Assembly (NCBI GenBank): GCA_036571765.1
Contig: BROE01000025.1
Coordinates: forward strand, 1,736,618-1,800,617
Origin: Plecoglossus altivelis
Lineage: Eukaryota; Chordata; Actinopteri; Osmeriformes; Plecoglossidae
DNA length: 64,000 bases
Reading direction: 5' to 3'
Shown: piece by piece, positions 33,866-43,286 of the stretch
Layout: each line of letters opens with the position of its first letter
Position numbering within the stretch: the stretch's first letter is position 1
Position numbers and translations under genes: made by a program
Notes under the pieces: generated by a model
The model's database searches: none
Seen by the model: the letters and a program-made list of their open reading frames with translations, nothing else
What the model was told of the DNA's origin: nothing

Positions 33866-35047
33866 CCACTGGGATCCTCCTAACTCAGTCAACACCAGGT
33901 GGTCCTCACTAAAGACCAAGAAGGAGGGAGTTTAAGGACTGAGGGGTCTACAGCGCCACACCCCCTTCTCCCTCCTCCAGGCCCCTCATCTCCCCTCCCA
34001 TCTCCTCCCCTCCCATCCCCTCCCCTCCCATCTCCTCTCCTCCCCTACTCCTAACATCCCCCTCCTCTCTCCCTACTCCGTGCAGCCGAATCCTGATCCC
34101 AACTCTAAAACTGTGCGTTCCCCAGGCTCCCAGTCCCAGTGTTTCCCCCCCCCCCCCCACCTTCTCCTCTTCATCCCAGTCCGATATCCGTGTTTGATTT
34201 GGGCCGGCCCCGGAGCACGATCGATCATGGCTTAAAGGCCCCCTAATCATGACCAGGGAAGAGGGAGGAATAAAATCATCTATCCTGACTCTGAGGAGAG
34301 GCCTCCTGGGGTGTCTAGGACCTGGCCTTCCCCAAGGAAACCCTCCCTCCTCCATCCTCCCCTTCTCCCTCCCTCCCTCCCCCCACCCCAGCCAGGCCCC
34401 AACCACAAACCTCCTCCCACACACCTTGCCCCATGTGAATGCGGACACAGCCAGGATTTACTTGAAGCAAGTTGTCGGAGAACAGAAAGGGGAGAGAGAG
34501 ACGGGGAGGGAAAGAAAGAACAAATGCACGAAAGAGAAAAAGAAAGAAAGAACGAAAGAAAGGAAAGGAAAGGTGTCAGCCAGTCAGGCGGTCGGCTGGA
34601 CAGTTCTCCCAGCTTGGATAGAGGTTGTGTGTGTTGGTGTGGTTGTGGAGATAATAGGAGAGGGCAAGACACTCAGCAAGCAGGCTAGTCTAAGCCTAGT
34701 AGAGCGGGGGGGGGGGGCTTAAGATGTCGGTGACCAAGAGAAGAGAGGGGATAAAGGATAGGAGAGGGAGACAGCAGAGGAGGGGAGAGAAAACGAAGGG
34801 GTGGGGGAGGGAGGGGAGGGGGCGGCCCCCGAGGCCCCTGTCATGCGCGAGGCCTGCTGATCCTTTTATCTGGGGCCCGTCAGATGGGGCCGTGTGGAGA
34901 GCTGGGTGTGGAGGGGAGGGGTAATGAGCAGCACTGACATGCTATCGAGCCCCACAGCTCTGCCCCGGACCCACAGTCAGGAATCAGATCCTCTCACCTA
35001 ATTAAAAAGGCAATCCTTTTACCTGGAGGGCGACCTCTCTTATCCCT

Positions 35048-35049
<2 letters not shown>
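33866..35049. other. pyrimidine- then purine-rich sequence
   Basis: 33958-34080 is a CCTC-rich array with an imperfect ~15-bp TCCCATCTCCTCCCC unit. C14 lies at about 34145-34158. 34200-34330 is complex. 34490-34575 is an AAAG/GA tract and 34730-34830 is G-rich. 34970-35040 is a short A/T-balanced block. No gene is supported. Confidence 0.5.

Positions 35050-35088
<39 letters not shown>
35050..35088. repeat. (CT)n microsatellite
   Basis: About 19 perfect CT repeats. Confidence 0.95.
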
Positions 35089-35090
<2 letters not shown>

Positions 35091-35204
35091 CCACCTCTCT
35101 CCTGCTTTCTGACTCTGTCTTGCTCTCCCTCTAACCCTTCTCTCGATCTCACAAACCATTTCTCCGTCGCGCTCGGAACCTTTCCAAAACCCCTCTCCGC
35201 AACT

Positions 35205-35206
35205 TC

Positions 35207-35237
<31 letters not shown>

Positions 35238-35238
35238 G
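35205..35238. repeat. (TCTG)n array
   Basis: Eight TCTG units. Confidence 0.95.
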
Positions 35239-35919
35239 GGTTCGCCCCTCCCTCACCCCCCCTCCCTTTCTATCTCCCTCTCTCTCCAACCCTCCCTCTA
35301 ACTATAACTCCTCCTGCAGACACATCGCCAGGGCGGGGCTCCGTTCCCATATTGCCGCTCATTAAGACGGGAACGGGTGCTAGCGCAAATCACTGTCTGT
35401 CTGGGACCTGGTGATGGCACCCGTCTCGTCGTGGCTTCCCCATCTCCCCCGCCACCTATCCACCTCCCCCTTGCTCCTCCTTTCACCCCTGCTTCAGCCT
35501 CCCCCCCCCCTCCATCTCCTCCTGCGTTCCTCCTCCCATTCTCCTGAGGTAATTGACTCTGCAGCAGCGTATCAGACGCTCATGGCTAATTTGGAGGCCT
35601 GTCTTATCAGATTACCGGTGAGCGTGGGCCCCCGTGCCCCCCTCCCACCACACACACACACACACACCTCTTTCACCCCGCTAAAAGTACAATGCAACAA
35701 AATAGCTACAGCAGGCATTATTAATGAAGAAGAGATGTGTGTGTGCGTGTGTTGGTAGGGGATGGGGGGGGCGGGGGGGTTCATTCCATATTTATGAGAC
35801 ACTAACCAACCTGGCAACTCTCCCTGGCAGGACTATTACTGATCTTTAGCGGCCCTCAGACCAATCTAGTCCTCCTTTCATACCCTGAGAATCCCTCAAT
35901 TTTTCTCGGTTCACCCTGA
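35239..35919. other. C-rich then complex sequence
   Basis: A C/T-rich stretch, then a complex block at 35550-35625 with two TATCAG words and a donor-like CCG then GTGAGC at about 35620. If spliced at TATCAG it would encode T-L-M-A-N-L-E-A-C-L-I-R-L-P, which I do not recognise. (CA)n lies at 35649-35668. Confidence 0.35.
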
Positions 35920-35941
35920 CCCCCCCCCCCCCCCCCCCCCC
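35920..35941. repeat. poly-C run (22)
   Basis: Uninterrupted C22. Confidence 0.9.
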
Positions 35942-36950
35942 TCCACTCCGGGTCGGGGTGGAGAGGAGAGGGGGGTCTGTGGAGTCATAGCAGGCCTGGC
36001 CTGTAATTTGTGCGGAGGATTTAGACATTACAGAAGGCTGGGGAGGGCTGAGGGGGGTCGAGGGGGGCTGGGAGGCGGAGGGGCCCCCCTCTGGAGAACA
36101 GCCGCTGATCAACCCCAGTCCTGCTGGAGGGAGCCAGACAAATAACAAATGACAGCTCTGTGATTAAATCAAACCTTCTGCTTTAAGTGTTGAAGTATCT
36201 GTCTGTCACTAACAATCTAGAGCTTGTTAAAGCGACCCCCCCCAGTGCCTCTACCCTCCCTTTAGCCCCATCTAGGGCCCCCCCGCCGCCCTCCTCCACT
36301 CCCGGCTACCCCAAACACATCACTCAAACAGCTCCGGCTAGCCAACCCACCCACAACCTCCATCCCCTCCAGGAGAGGATTTAAGGATGCCCGATGTCGC
36401 CCTTTACACAGCCTCACCCCGAGGGGCAGTACGCGAACGGCATTGTAGCTATGATTGGAAAAAGAAGTAGCGTTTACGAAGCACTACGAAAGAGCGGACC
36501 GCATTTTAGACACGCATGGAAGAGGATATCTCTGGGTGCCTCTCCAAGCCTAATGCAGTGAAACATAATAATGCAATAAACCACACACTGGACGTAAATC
36601 AATGTAATCAACCTAGCTGATTCCATTATACAGACTATACAATGCCATCTAATACAATAGTTATGGTTGAATGACACCATTACCGCCATTAGTTTCTTTC
36701 TTTCCAGTAAACTGCTTTTTGTATGAGTCTATGGGGTTGCAAAAGTAATGAATTTGTGTTTGGAGGAAACTGGGTACAAATTTAAACAGGCTAATCTGAA
36801 CTGCCTCCTTTTAAATCAGAGCGAACTGAATGTTCTAATGGCTATAGCAGTTTGTTACATACATCTAGGCGGTACCGCACAGCTGCTACCATGAGGAGGC
36901 TCAGTCCTGTGCTTCACGGCTAGGCTAACCGTCTCTGGAACTGCTAAGAT
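35942..36950. other. unique sequence
   Basis: 36120-36230 carries AATGACAG and GTGATTAAATCA words that resemble MEIS/PBX-HOX motifs. 36380-36870 is A/T-rich and repeat-poor. No gene is seen. Confidence 0.45.
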
Positions 36951-37028
36951 CGACAGGAAGTGCTGCGGTCAGCTAACGCAGAGACAGGAAGTGCAGCAGC
37001 CAGCTAACGCAGAGACAGGAAGTGGCGA
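36951..37028. promoter_or_regulatory. three ETS-type motifs in a 31-bp direct repeat
   Basis: ACAGGAAGTG occurs at 36953-36962, 36984-36993 and 37015-37024, exactly 31 bp apart each time. The spacers share CAGCTAACGCAGAG. GGAAGTG is the ETS-family core. The 31-bp period is close to three helical turns, putting the cores on one DNA face. This may equally be a young 2.5-copy tandem repeat. Confidence 0.4.
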
Positions 37029-37129
37029 GCGAGGTATTCCGAGGGCCAGGCTCAGACTAGCACTCTAGGGGGGGGACTCGACTCCCAGGGAGTCTGACCT
37101 TATGACTGGAGCTCAGCTGCTCTCCACAT

Positions 37130-37300
37130 CGGAATTGGCTAAGCGCTGACGTGATTTAAGTCAATATTAGCATTCATCACGTCAGTCACAATCCATTAAT
37201 CTAATACGGAGACATGAAATGATATGCAAATTGCTATGCATTGTTATGCCACGCACAGTCGCGAGGCTTCAAAATGGCCACCAGCATTCAGCAGCATAAG
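37130..37300. promoter_or_regulatory. CRE-type inverted repeat, octamer and ATGGCC element
   Basis: CTGACGTGAT (37146-37155) and ATCACGTCAG (37176-37185) are exact reverse complements 20 bases apart and contain TGACGT half-sites. A perfect octamer ATGCAAAT follows at 37224-37231, then CAAAATGGCCACC at about 37270 with an A at -3 of the ATG. The concentration of known regulatory cores in an otherwise unique block is promoter- or enhancer-like. The open frame from that ATG runs into a (CA)n tract and is not called coding. Confidence 0.35.
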
Positions 37301-37340
37301 ATAGCTCTCGCAGCGGATCCACTGGCAGACAGAACTGGTT

Positions 37341-37389
37341 ACACACACACACACACACACACGCACACACACACACGCACACACACACA
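37341..37389. repeat. (CA)n microsatellite
   Basis: CA repeats with two CGCA interruptions and an A-run end. A (GT)n tract of opposite orientation lies at 37536-37559. Confidence 0.95.
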
Positions 37390-37535
37390 AAAAAAGGTGC
37401 GCAACTGAATGACCATGAGTGAATGTGTGTGAACACTCAAACTATGCTGCGGCCCACAGTGGAACTGAATTAGAGAACAGAGCAATTTGAGCCTCTGGCA
37501 CTCTCTCGGTGGGGCTGTGTGAGAGTGTGCAGAAT

Positions 37536-37559
37536 ATGTGTGTGTGTGTGTGTGTGTGT
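37536..37559. repeat. (GT)n microsatellite
   Basis: Perfect GT12, reverse-complementary to the (CA)n 150 bp upstream. Confidence 0.9.
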
Positions 37560-37764
37560 ATGGGTAGTGACAGATGCTCAGGAGACACAGAGCGTGGAGG
37601 TCCAGAGAGAGCAATTAACAGGAGCGAACCCTGGTCTGTGTCATTAGCTGGTCCTTTATTAGCCTGCTGATTAGTTCAGAGGCCATTAGTCCCCCGTGTT
37701 AGGAGGCTGCCGGCTAGGGAGGCACAGCAGCCCTGACTGCCACCAGGACCATCTCTGGAGGCAG

Positions 37765-38098
37765 GGGGTGAGGCTGGAGGTGAGGCTGGAGTGAGTCTTG
37801 AAATGAGGCTGGAGGCTGGAAGTGAGGCTGGAGGTGAGGCTGGAGGTGAGGCTGGAGGCTGGAGGTGAGGCTGGAGGGAGTCTTGAGATTGGGTTGGAGG
37901 TGAGGCTGAAGGGAGTGTTGAAATGAGGCTGGAGGATGGAAGTGAGACTGGAGGTGAGGCAGGAGGGAATTTTGCAATGAGGTTGGAGGTGAGGCTGAAG
38001 GGAAGGCTGGAGGTGAGGCCGAAGGGAGTCTTGAAATGAGGCTGGCGGCTGGAAGTGAAGCCGGAGGCGAGGCTGAAGTGAAGCCGGAGGCGAGGCTC
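37765..38098. repeat. 12-bp minisatellite with longer-range structure (GGCTGGAGGTGA type)
   Basis: Tandem 12-bp units of GGCTGGAGGTGA and variants are interrupted about every 50-100 bases by GGGAGTCTTGAAATGA-like words, giving a higher-order pattern. The three long minus-strand open frames (Ser/Pro/Leu repeats) are translations of this array. Confidence 0.93.
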
Positions 38099-39026
38099 TC
38101 GCATGATCGATGACCTTGCAGGTGGCCGGAGACTGGCACATGCCACCAGTGTTGATGACATCTCTAGATGGGAATCTCAAGTCAGGGAAGGATCAGGTCA
38201 ACTTCTTCAGCTTGGAGGGTTTACCCTTACAACATTTCCTATCAGGTTTCCATGGCGTGGACAGAACCACAACCACGATGATCCCTGACCTGACAGCCCC
38301 AGAACAGGCTGTCTTACACCAGCACCTGGTCAGATATCATTAGCTGCGAAGGGGGTGGGGGGCTTTAAACAAGACCATCAGAGTCCATTTGCGATGCATG
38401 CTGGGACATGGAGTCACGTACGTTCGCTAGGTCCCAAGAGCCCGAGCTGCAAACGTCTTCCATGTTTTACAAGAGCACTTCCTGTAACGGCTGCTAAAAG
38501 TCATCAGGCCCTATATTAAGGGAGCACTCCGACGGGTTACTCAACCACTGAGGGCCCCTGATGAATAAGTCATAAGGATTCAAACGTCTCTCCTATTACT
38601 GGCCCCTATTCATTTTTAACAGTCCCCAGAGTCCCCCATCTGCCCTGCACTTCAGACACATGCAGACGCACACCCCCTGCCCGTCCCCTGTGGACTTCTT
38701 GTAAAGGTAGGAGGGCGGGAAGAAGACATGAAGCAGGAAAAGAAGAAGAAGAAGAAGAGGAGGAGGAAATGACAGAGCTGGGAGTTTTGAGCCGCCGAAT
38801 GTGCCAAACCCATCCCCTGTCTTCAACCGACTTTCTTCTATCCTCCAAGGAGAGAAAAACATAAAGCATTTGAAGGGAAGAGAGAGATAGTTAGAGCGAG
38901 AGAGAGAGAGTGATGGGTAGAGAGAGAGACAGAGAGGTGGAAACAGAGTTAAAAAGAGACACACAGAGAGAGAGAGAGTGAGGTAGGGGAGTGGAGGAGG
39001 AAAATAGAAGGAGGAAGAGACAGCAT
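38099..39026. other. unique sequence, then purine-rich tracts
   Basis: 38103-38345 stays open in two plus-strand frames but neither shows a recognisable domain or splice context. At about 38393-38412 the word GCATGCTGGGACATGGAGTC resembles the ZNF143/THAP11-type promoter motif. 38730-38770 and 38880-38985 are GA-rich. Confidence 0.4.
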
Positions 39027-39200
39027 GGTAGGGTGGAGGAGAGCAGGGTAGGTGGAGGAGAGCAGAGTAGGGTGGAGGAGAGCAGAGTAGGGTGGAGGAG
39101 AGCAGAGTAGGGTGGAGGAGAGCAGGGTAGGGTGGAGGAGAGCAGGGTAGGGTGGAGGAGAGCAGGGAAGGGTGGAGGAGAGCAGGGAATGTGGAGGAGG
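39027..39200. repeat. 20-bp minisatellite, about 9 copies
   Basis: Tandem units of TAGGGTGGAGGAGAGCAGAG or TAGGGTGGAGGAGAGCAGGG; one unit lacks a G and the last is degenerate. Confidence 0.95.
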
Positions 39201-39429
39201 TTTTGGGGGTCCAGCCATCCTGGTGTGGATCCAAGTTACCACTCCCTGTCAAATTAGAAGACGACTGGCTTTTTTTTCCTTACTCGCAATTACAAATGAG
39301 TCCATTATTCTGTCGGCGCCTGTCTCCTTCTCCGCTCCAAGCTGGCGACGGGTGAGAGTGAGATGAAAAGAGTCTGGGTGTGTGTGTGTGTGTTGAGCGT
39401 ACTATATGCTAGGGTGCATGCGTACGTGC

Positions 39430-39457
39430 TGTGCGTTCTAACGCGTTAGAGCGCGCA
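39430..39457. repeat. 28-bp near-palindrome
   Basis: The core TCTAACGCGTTAGA (39437-39450) is a perfect 14-bp palindrome with an MluI site. The arms extend to 28 bp with only two T-G positions out of register, so in RNA all 14 pairs could form, two as wobbles. Flanking words ACGTGC and GCACGT extend the symmetry at a different offset. (GT)-rich sequence follows at 39477-39520. Confidence 0.6.
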
Positions 39458-40354
39458 CGTCATCGGTTGGCATTGGTATGTGTGTGTGTGTTGGTGTATA
39501 TGTATGTTTGCGTGTGTCGGTGCGTGCGTTGCACAGTGGGCTCTAAGGATGGATGAAGGGGGGGAGACGGACTGGTAAAAAGGATCCTCCATGAGAGATG
39601 GCAGTTTCAAGTTGAAGAACGAGGCAAACAAGCAGAGCAACACTTGTAATTTGACGTGATGTCAACAGTAATTGTCTTTGATGCCACCACGAAAGAGAGA
39701 GGGGGGGGCACGGATAGAGGAGGAGGGGTACGAGGAGGAGGCAGAGGGAGGGGGAGAGGTGAGTGCTAGATTATTTGCAATACAAATTGGGTCGCCTGTT
39801 ATCTATGAACAGAAAATCGCCGGCCGTTTCAGTGATCAAGAGGTTGTGTTTTAAGCCCAGCTGCTCCTTCCATCTCAAATGGATTTTAAATAAGTGGTGT
39901 GAGAACGCATAACAGCACGCCTCACTCTGAAAGGCACGCGATGGGTGAGACGCCGGTGTCTGACATATGGATTTCCCAGGGAGTGATCCTATTTATCCGA
40001 AGACAAAGTGGGATTTGGCTGATGTGTCATCCGAACGCATCAAGGAAATTGTTCACGAGGTGAGGTCGACCGAAGACAAGAAATAATACGAAAAGCACCC
40101 CCCCTCCCCCCCCCTCTGTCTCTCAGTACCCCCCCCCCCCCCCGCCGAAAACATACCGGTACAGAGACTCACTTCTTCTGAAAGTGAGATCTGATTCCAA
40201 AATGCTACGCTGCATAGCTGTTGTAGAAGAATGTGAAATGGTCCCGCAACAACACCATCATAGTCTGCAAAGCAGGAAGCTTCGAGCTACGAAATGCAGA
40301 GACGCTCTTGAATCAAGCAGCCGGCTCCATCCTCGTAACTAAAATAATCCAACA
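39458..40354. other. unique sequence with C-runs
   Basis: 39690-39760 is GGA-rich and ends in a donor-like GAG then GTGAGT. 39765-39850 is an A/T-balanced block. C-rich tracts lie at 40098-40143. No gene is supported. Confidence 0.45.
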
Positions 40355-40437
40355 TATTATACTTAGCAGACGCTTACCTGCATCAAACTCTTGGTCTGCA
40401 CTCCAAAACCCTTTAGCGCTGAGCTACAGCAACACCT
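40355..40437 (-). mobile_element. degenerate tRNA-headed SINE remnant
   Basis: Read on the minus strand, the element starts with a tRNA-like head: GTAGCTCAGCGCTAAAGG resembles the Pol III A box (TRGCNNAGYNGG). About 35 bases later GAGTTTGATGC approximates the B box (GGTTCRANNCC). It continues directly into GCGTCTGCTAAGT, a core I associate with teleost SINE-type repeats. The copy is short (~80 bp) and diverged, so it is an old or internally deleted fragment with no visible target-site duplication. The family name is not assigned. Confidence 0.5.
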
Positions 40438-41073
40438 ATTCCATCTGTGTATCTCTGTGGCCTCGGGGGCTGTGGTGGGTGGCTGATGTTTGTCTGGCTG
40501 TCGACCTACTATTCCTGTCCCTGTGACCCTGTCGAGTCAGGTGGGAACCTGACCTCTCAACAGAAGCTGAGTCACATCACTGAGGTCCAGCTCCGTTGAC
40601 GTCCGGAGGGGCTAGGCTAACGCTAACGAAATCGCGCAGGAATACAGCCGTTGAAGGGGGGAGGGTAATTATTAGGGAGAGTGTCCTAGTCCTAAACTGA
40701 CCCCTCTCTGCCTATCGAGCTTCGTAAACTTCTCCCGCCATCATCCAGACATTCGAGAAGCCCGACCGAGCCAGCGAGCGACCACGAGTTCGCAAGAGCG
40801 AGAGGAGAGAGATGTGTTTGAGAAGAAAAAAAAAACTGGAATACTAGAGGAGAGTTGTGTATGAGGCTTGGCGAAGCTTAACATAGCAAGTGGGTGGGGA
40901 ATCTTGCAATTATGTTCGTGTGTAAATACGCTCCAAATGTACAGAGCATTTGGACCTCTGGCCACGCCGATACAGCCTTGGCTACATAGGAGCGACATCA
41001 CAGTGGATCGTACCTAATAAGCCCGCTGCAATTTTTCACCCCATATTTTATCGATAAAAAGCAGTTTTTATAA
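40438..41073. other. unique sequence
   Basis: Ordinary sequence with GCTAACGCTAACG at about 40615. No gene is seen. Confidence 0.5.
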
Positions 41074-41091
41074 CCCCCCCCCCCCCCCCCC
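41074..41091. repeat. poly-C run (18)
   Basis: Uninterrupted C18. Confidence 0.9.
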
Positions 41092-43163
41092 TCCAGGCCA
41101 CCAGCAGCTCTTGCATGGGAGATCCATCTGAACTCCTCTTTCATTTTATAATCCAACTGTCATTAAAATGCTTCTTGGCAGTTTGCAGCTCGTTCTCCCT
41201 GTGCAGATGTGAATGGATCTTCAGACACTCCTTTGATCAAAGTGCCGGGGTGCAGTCGAGCCAGACAGAAACCTCACCGCCCTCGGGCCGCCGCAGACCT
41301 AGCTGGGGTTACCGCCTTCCCTTAGTTATTTATTTACACCGTTAGTTATTTATTTATCTAGCGGCCCAGCTCCCCCATGAGCTCAGGGTCAAATCAGAGG
41401 AACAACCCCCCTCCCTCTTTCTTGCGGTTTTCTCAAACCTCCCCCTCACCCCCAGCGCCGCTCCCTCCTTCCTTTCTTCGCTCTGCCCCACTCTCCCACA
41501 CATCACACCATCACACACCACCACACACACCCCACATACATACACATCTCTCTCCTGCCACTGTTAATAGTGTATTGTCTTGGTGGCGTATAAAGCCAGC
41601 CTTAAAAGCTTTGATACATGGCTACATCTCTAAGACTATGGCTCAAGATCAATTTGAGCTCAAAAGCAGTCATTTATGTGTCAGTCTCCGGCCAAAGGAA
41701 CCTGGAACAAGCTCGTTTTTTCCCCCCTCCATTGACAAAGACCATTTGTAACGTGTTCTATCCGTAACAAGACAAATTATATTTCAGAGGACGGCCTTTC
41801 AGTAGTTTCAGCATTCCCGCTGTTTCGCAGCAGGAAAATGCAGTCATCACAACCTGATGCAAGTTCCGTCCGTCAGGCGGATTGAAATCCGGCCTCAGAT
41901 GTGAATAATTCATCAGCCTTACCTTTCTGAATCTCCAATTGCCCACCACACGGACACACAACAGCGTGGCCAAAGGTTTCTCAACGCAAACGAAAGATTT
42001 TCGTACAAAACATCAGTTGTGCGACTGCAGGTAAAGACTAGCGCGATCAAATCCATCGAGTCACTTAGTTCACTTGCTCATAGACGTCTCTTCACATCAC
42101 GAATCCCTCCTTTCTCTGCAAGTTCCACTCCCCCCCCCCCCCGACATCTTCCAGTCGTAGCTAACCGCTCGATGACCTCTGACACACAGCAAAAAGGACT
42201 TGTCCCGGAGGCCGTGCCCCTCCGTATCACGCCACGTCGAGTCATTCACCGTGTGCACACGCATGACTGCTATTCCGCCCGGTGACACTGCGATCCCTCT
42301 CGCTAAAGTGACAGACGGGTCTGGTGTTAATATTCGGCCTGGGTGTTGATTGAGCCGCACGTCGCCCCTGGTTTGGCAAGCGTCCGGGAGGCCCCCTGTG
42401 GTGTCGGGGGAATATTCCGGCTGTCGCAGGCATGTGTCATGTGCTAGCTCTCCTAAGAGTGGCACGCTGGCCCCTCTGCCACCCCCCCCCTCCCCTTCCT
42501 TCCCTCTGGGTACCTGGGCCATGCTAACGAAGTCAAACTCATTTAACGGAGGCGGGTGTCTGCTGCGTTCGTGCTGCCAGCCAGGAGGAACTGCTTTTAA
42601 TGCCGGCCGCTGGCTGCCGCGCCAAAACCTCGCTCTCGGTGTTCCGGCGGGGTCGACTCGCCTGGCCTCGGCTGTCTGTCAGGCTCATACCGGTGAGCAG
42701 ATTCAGGCTGGACTACACCGGAGAACACGCGGTGGGCGGCGGCTCGGCTGAGGAAGGATTAAAGGAAAGTGGCAGGGAGTGAGGCGTTCTCACATTAAGT
42801 GGAAAGTGAGGCCAGGTGCGTGTGGATCATTAAAGCGCTCTGGAAGGAGGGGGAGGAGGGGGGGAGGGAGGGGTAATGGTGATGGATATGAGTGGCAGCC
42901 TTCATTAGTACCTGCCCCCTGGGCCTCTAAACCTCCCTATTAAGTTTTATGGAGGCCTCTTTGATACGATAATTATTTCTCTCTCTTGTAATCTTTGGAG
43001 CCACGCACCTCTTCCCCCCTCGCTGGCTCAGATGGAAGCTGCTCGTCCAGGACTGCCAGGGTCCCCCTCTTTACTGGAGCCAGATGGACCCTGTGTGCTT
43101 TAACGCTCGCTGCTGGGTCACCTCTCCCCGCCCACTCCTTACCCACATCACACACGGGCACAT

Positions 43164-43167
<4 letters not shown>
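41092..43167. other. complex sequence without a supported gene
   Basis: 41326-41356 holds two TTATTTATTTA (AU-rich-element-like) words 20 bp apart. 41560-41720 and 41770-41960 are repeat-poor blocks with conserved-non-coding character. CA-rich 41496-41550, a C-run at 42130-42142 and GGA-rich 42845-42880 are the only simple repeats. The open frames are unremarkable. Confidence 0.45.
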
Positions 43168-43195
<28 letters not shown>

Positions 43196-43196
43196 G

Positions 43197-43229
<33 letters not shown>

Positions 43230-43286
43230 GCTCTCGCTCTCTCTCTCTCTCTCTCTCTCGCACACACGCACACACGCACACAAACA
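43168..43286. repeat. compound (CT)n/(CGCT)/(CA)n microsatellite
   Basis: Three CT tracts separated by CGCTCTCGCT words are followed by interrupted CA repeats. A ~44-bp higher-order period is visible in the spacing of the CGCTCTCG words. Confidence 0.95.

Noticed and set aside
34249..34722. 157-codon plus-strand frame
   Set aside because: Composition follows CCCT- and AAAG-rich simple sequence; no recognisable product.
37676..38180. Three overlapping minus-strand frames of 141-164 codons
   Set aside because: All translate the GGCTGGAGGTGA minisatellite.
39928..39952. AAGGCACGCG word resembling the miR-124 seed and body
   Set aside because: The match breaks after about 10 bases and the flanks do not form the precursor stem.
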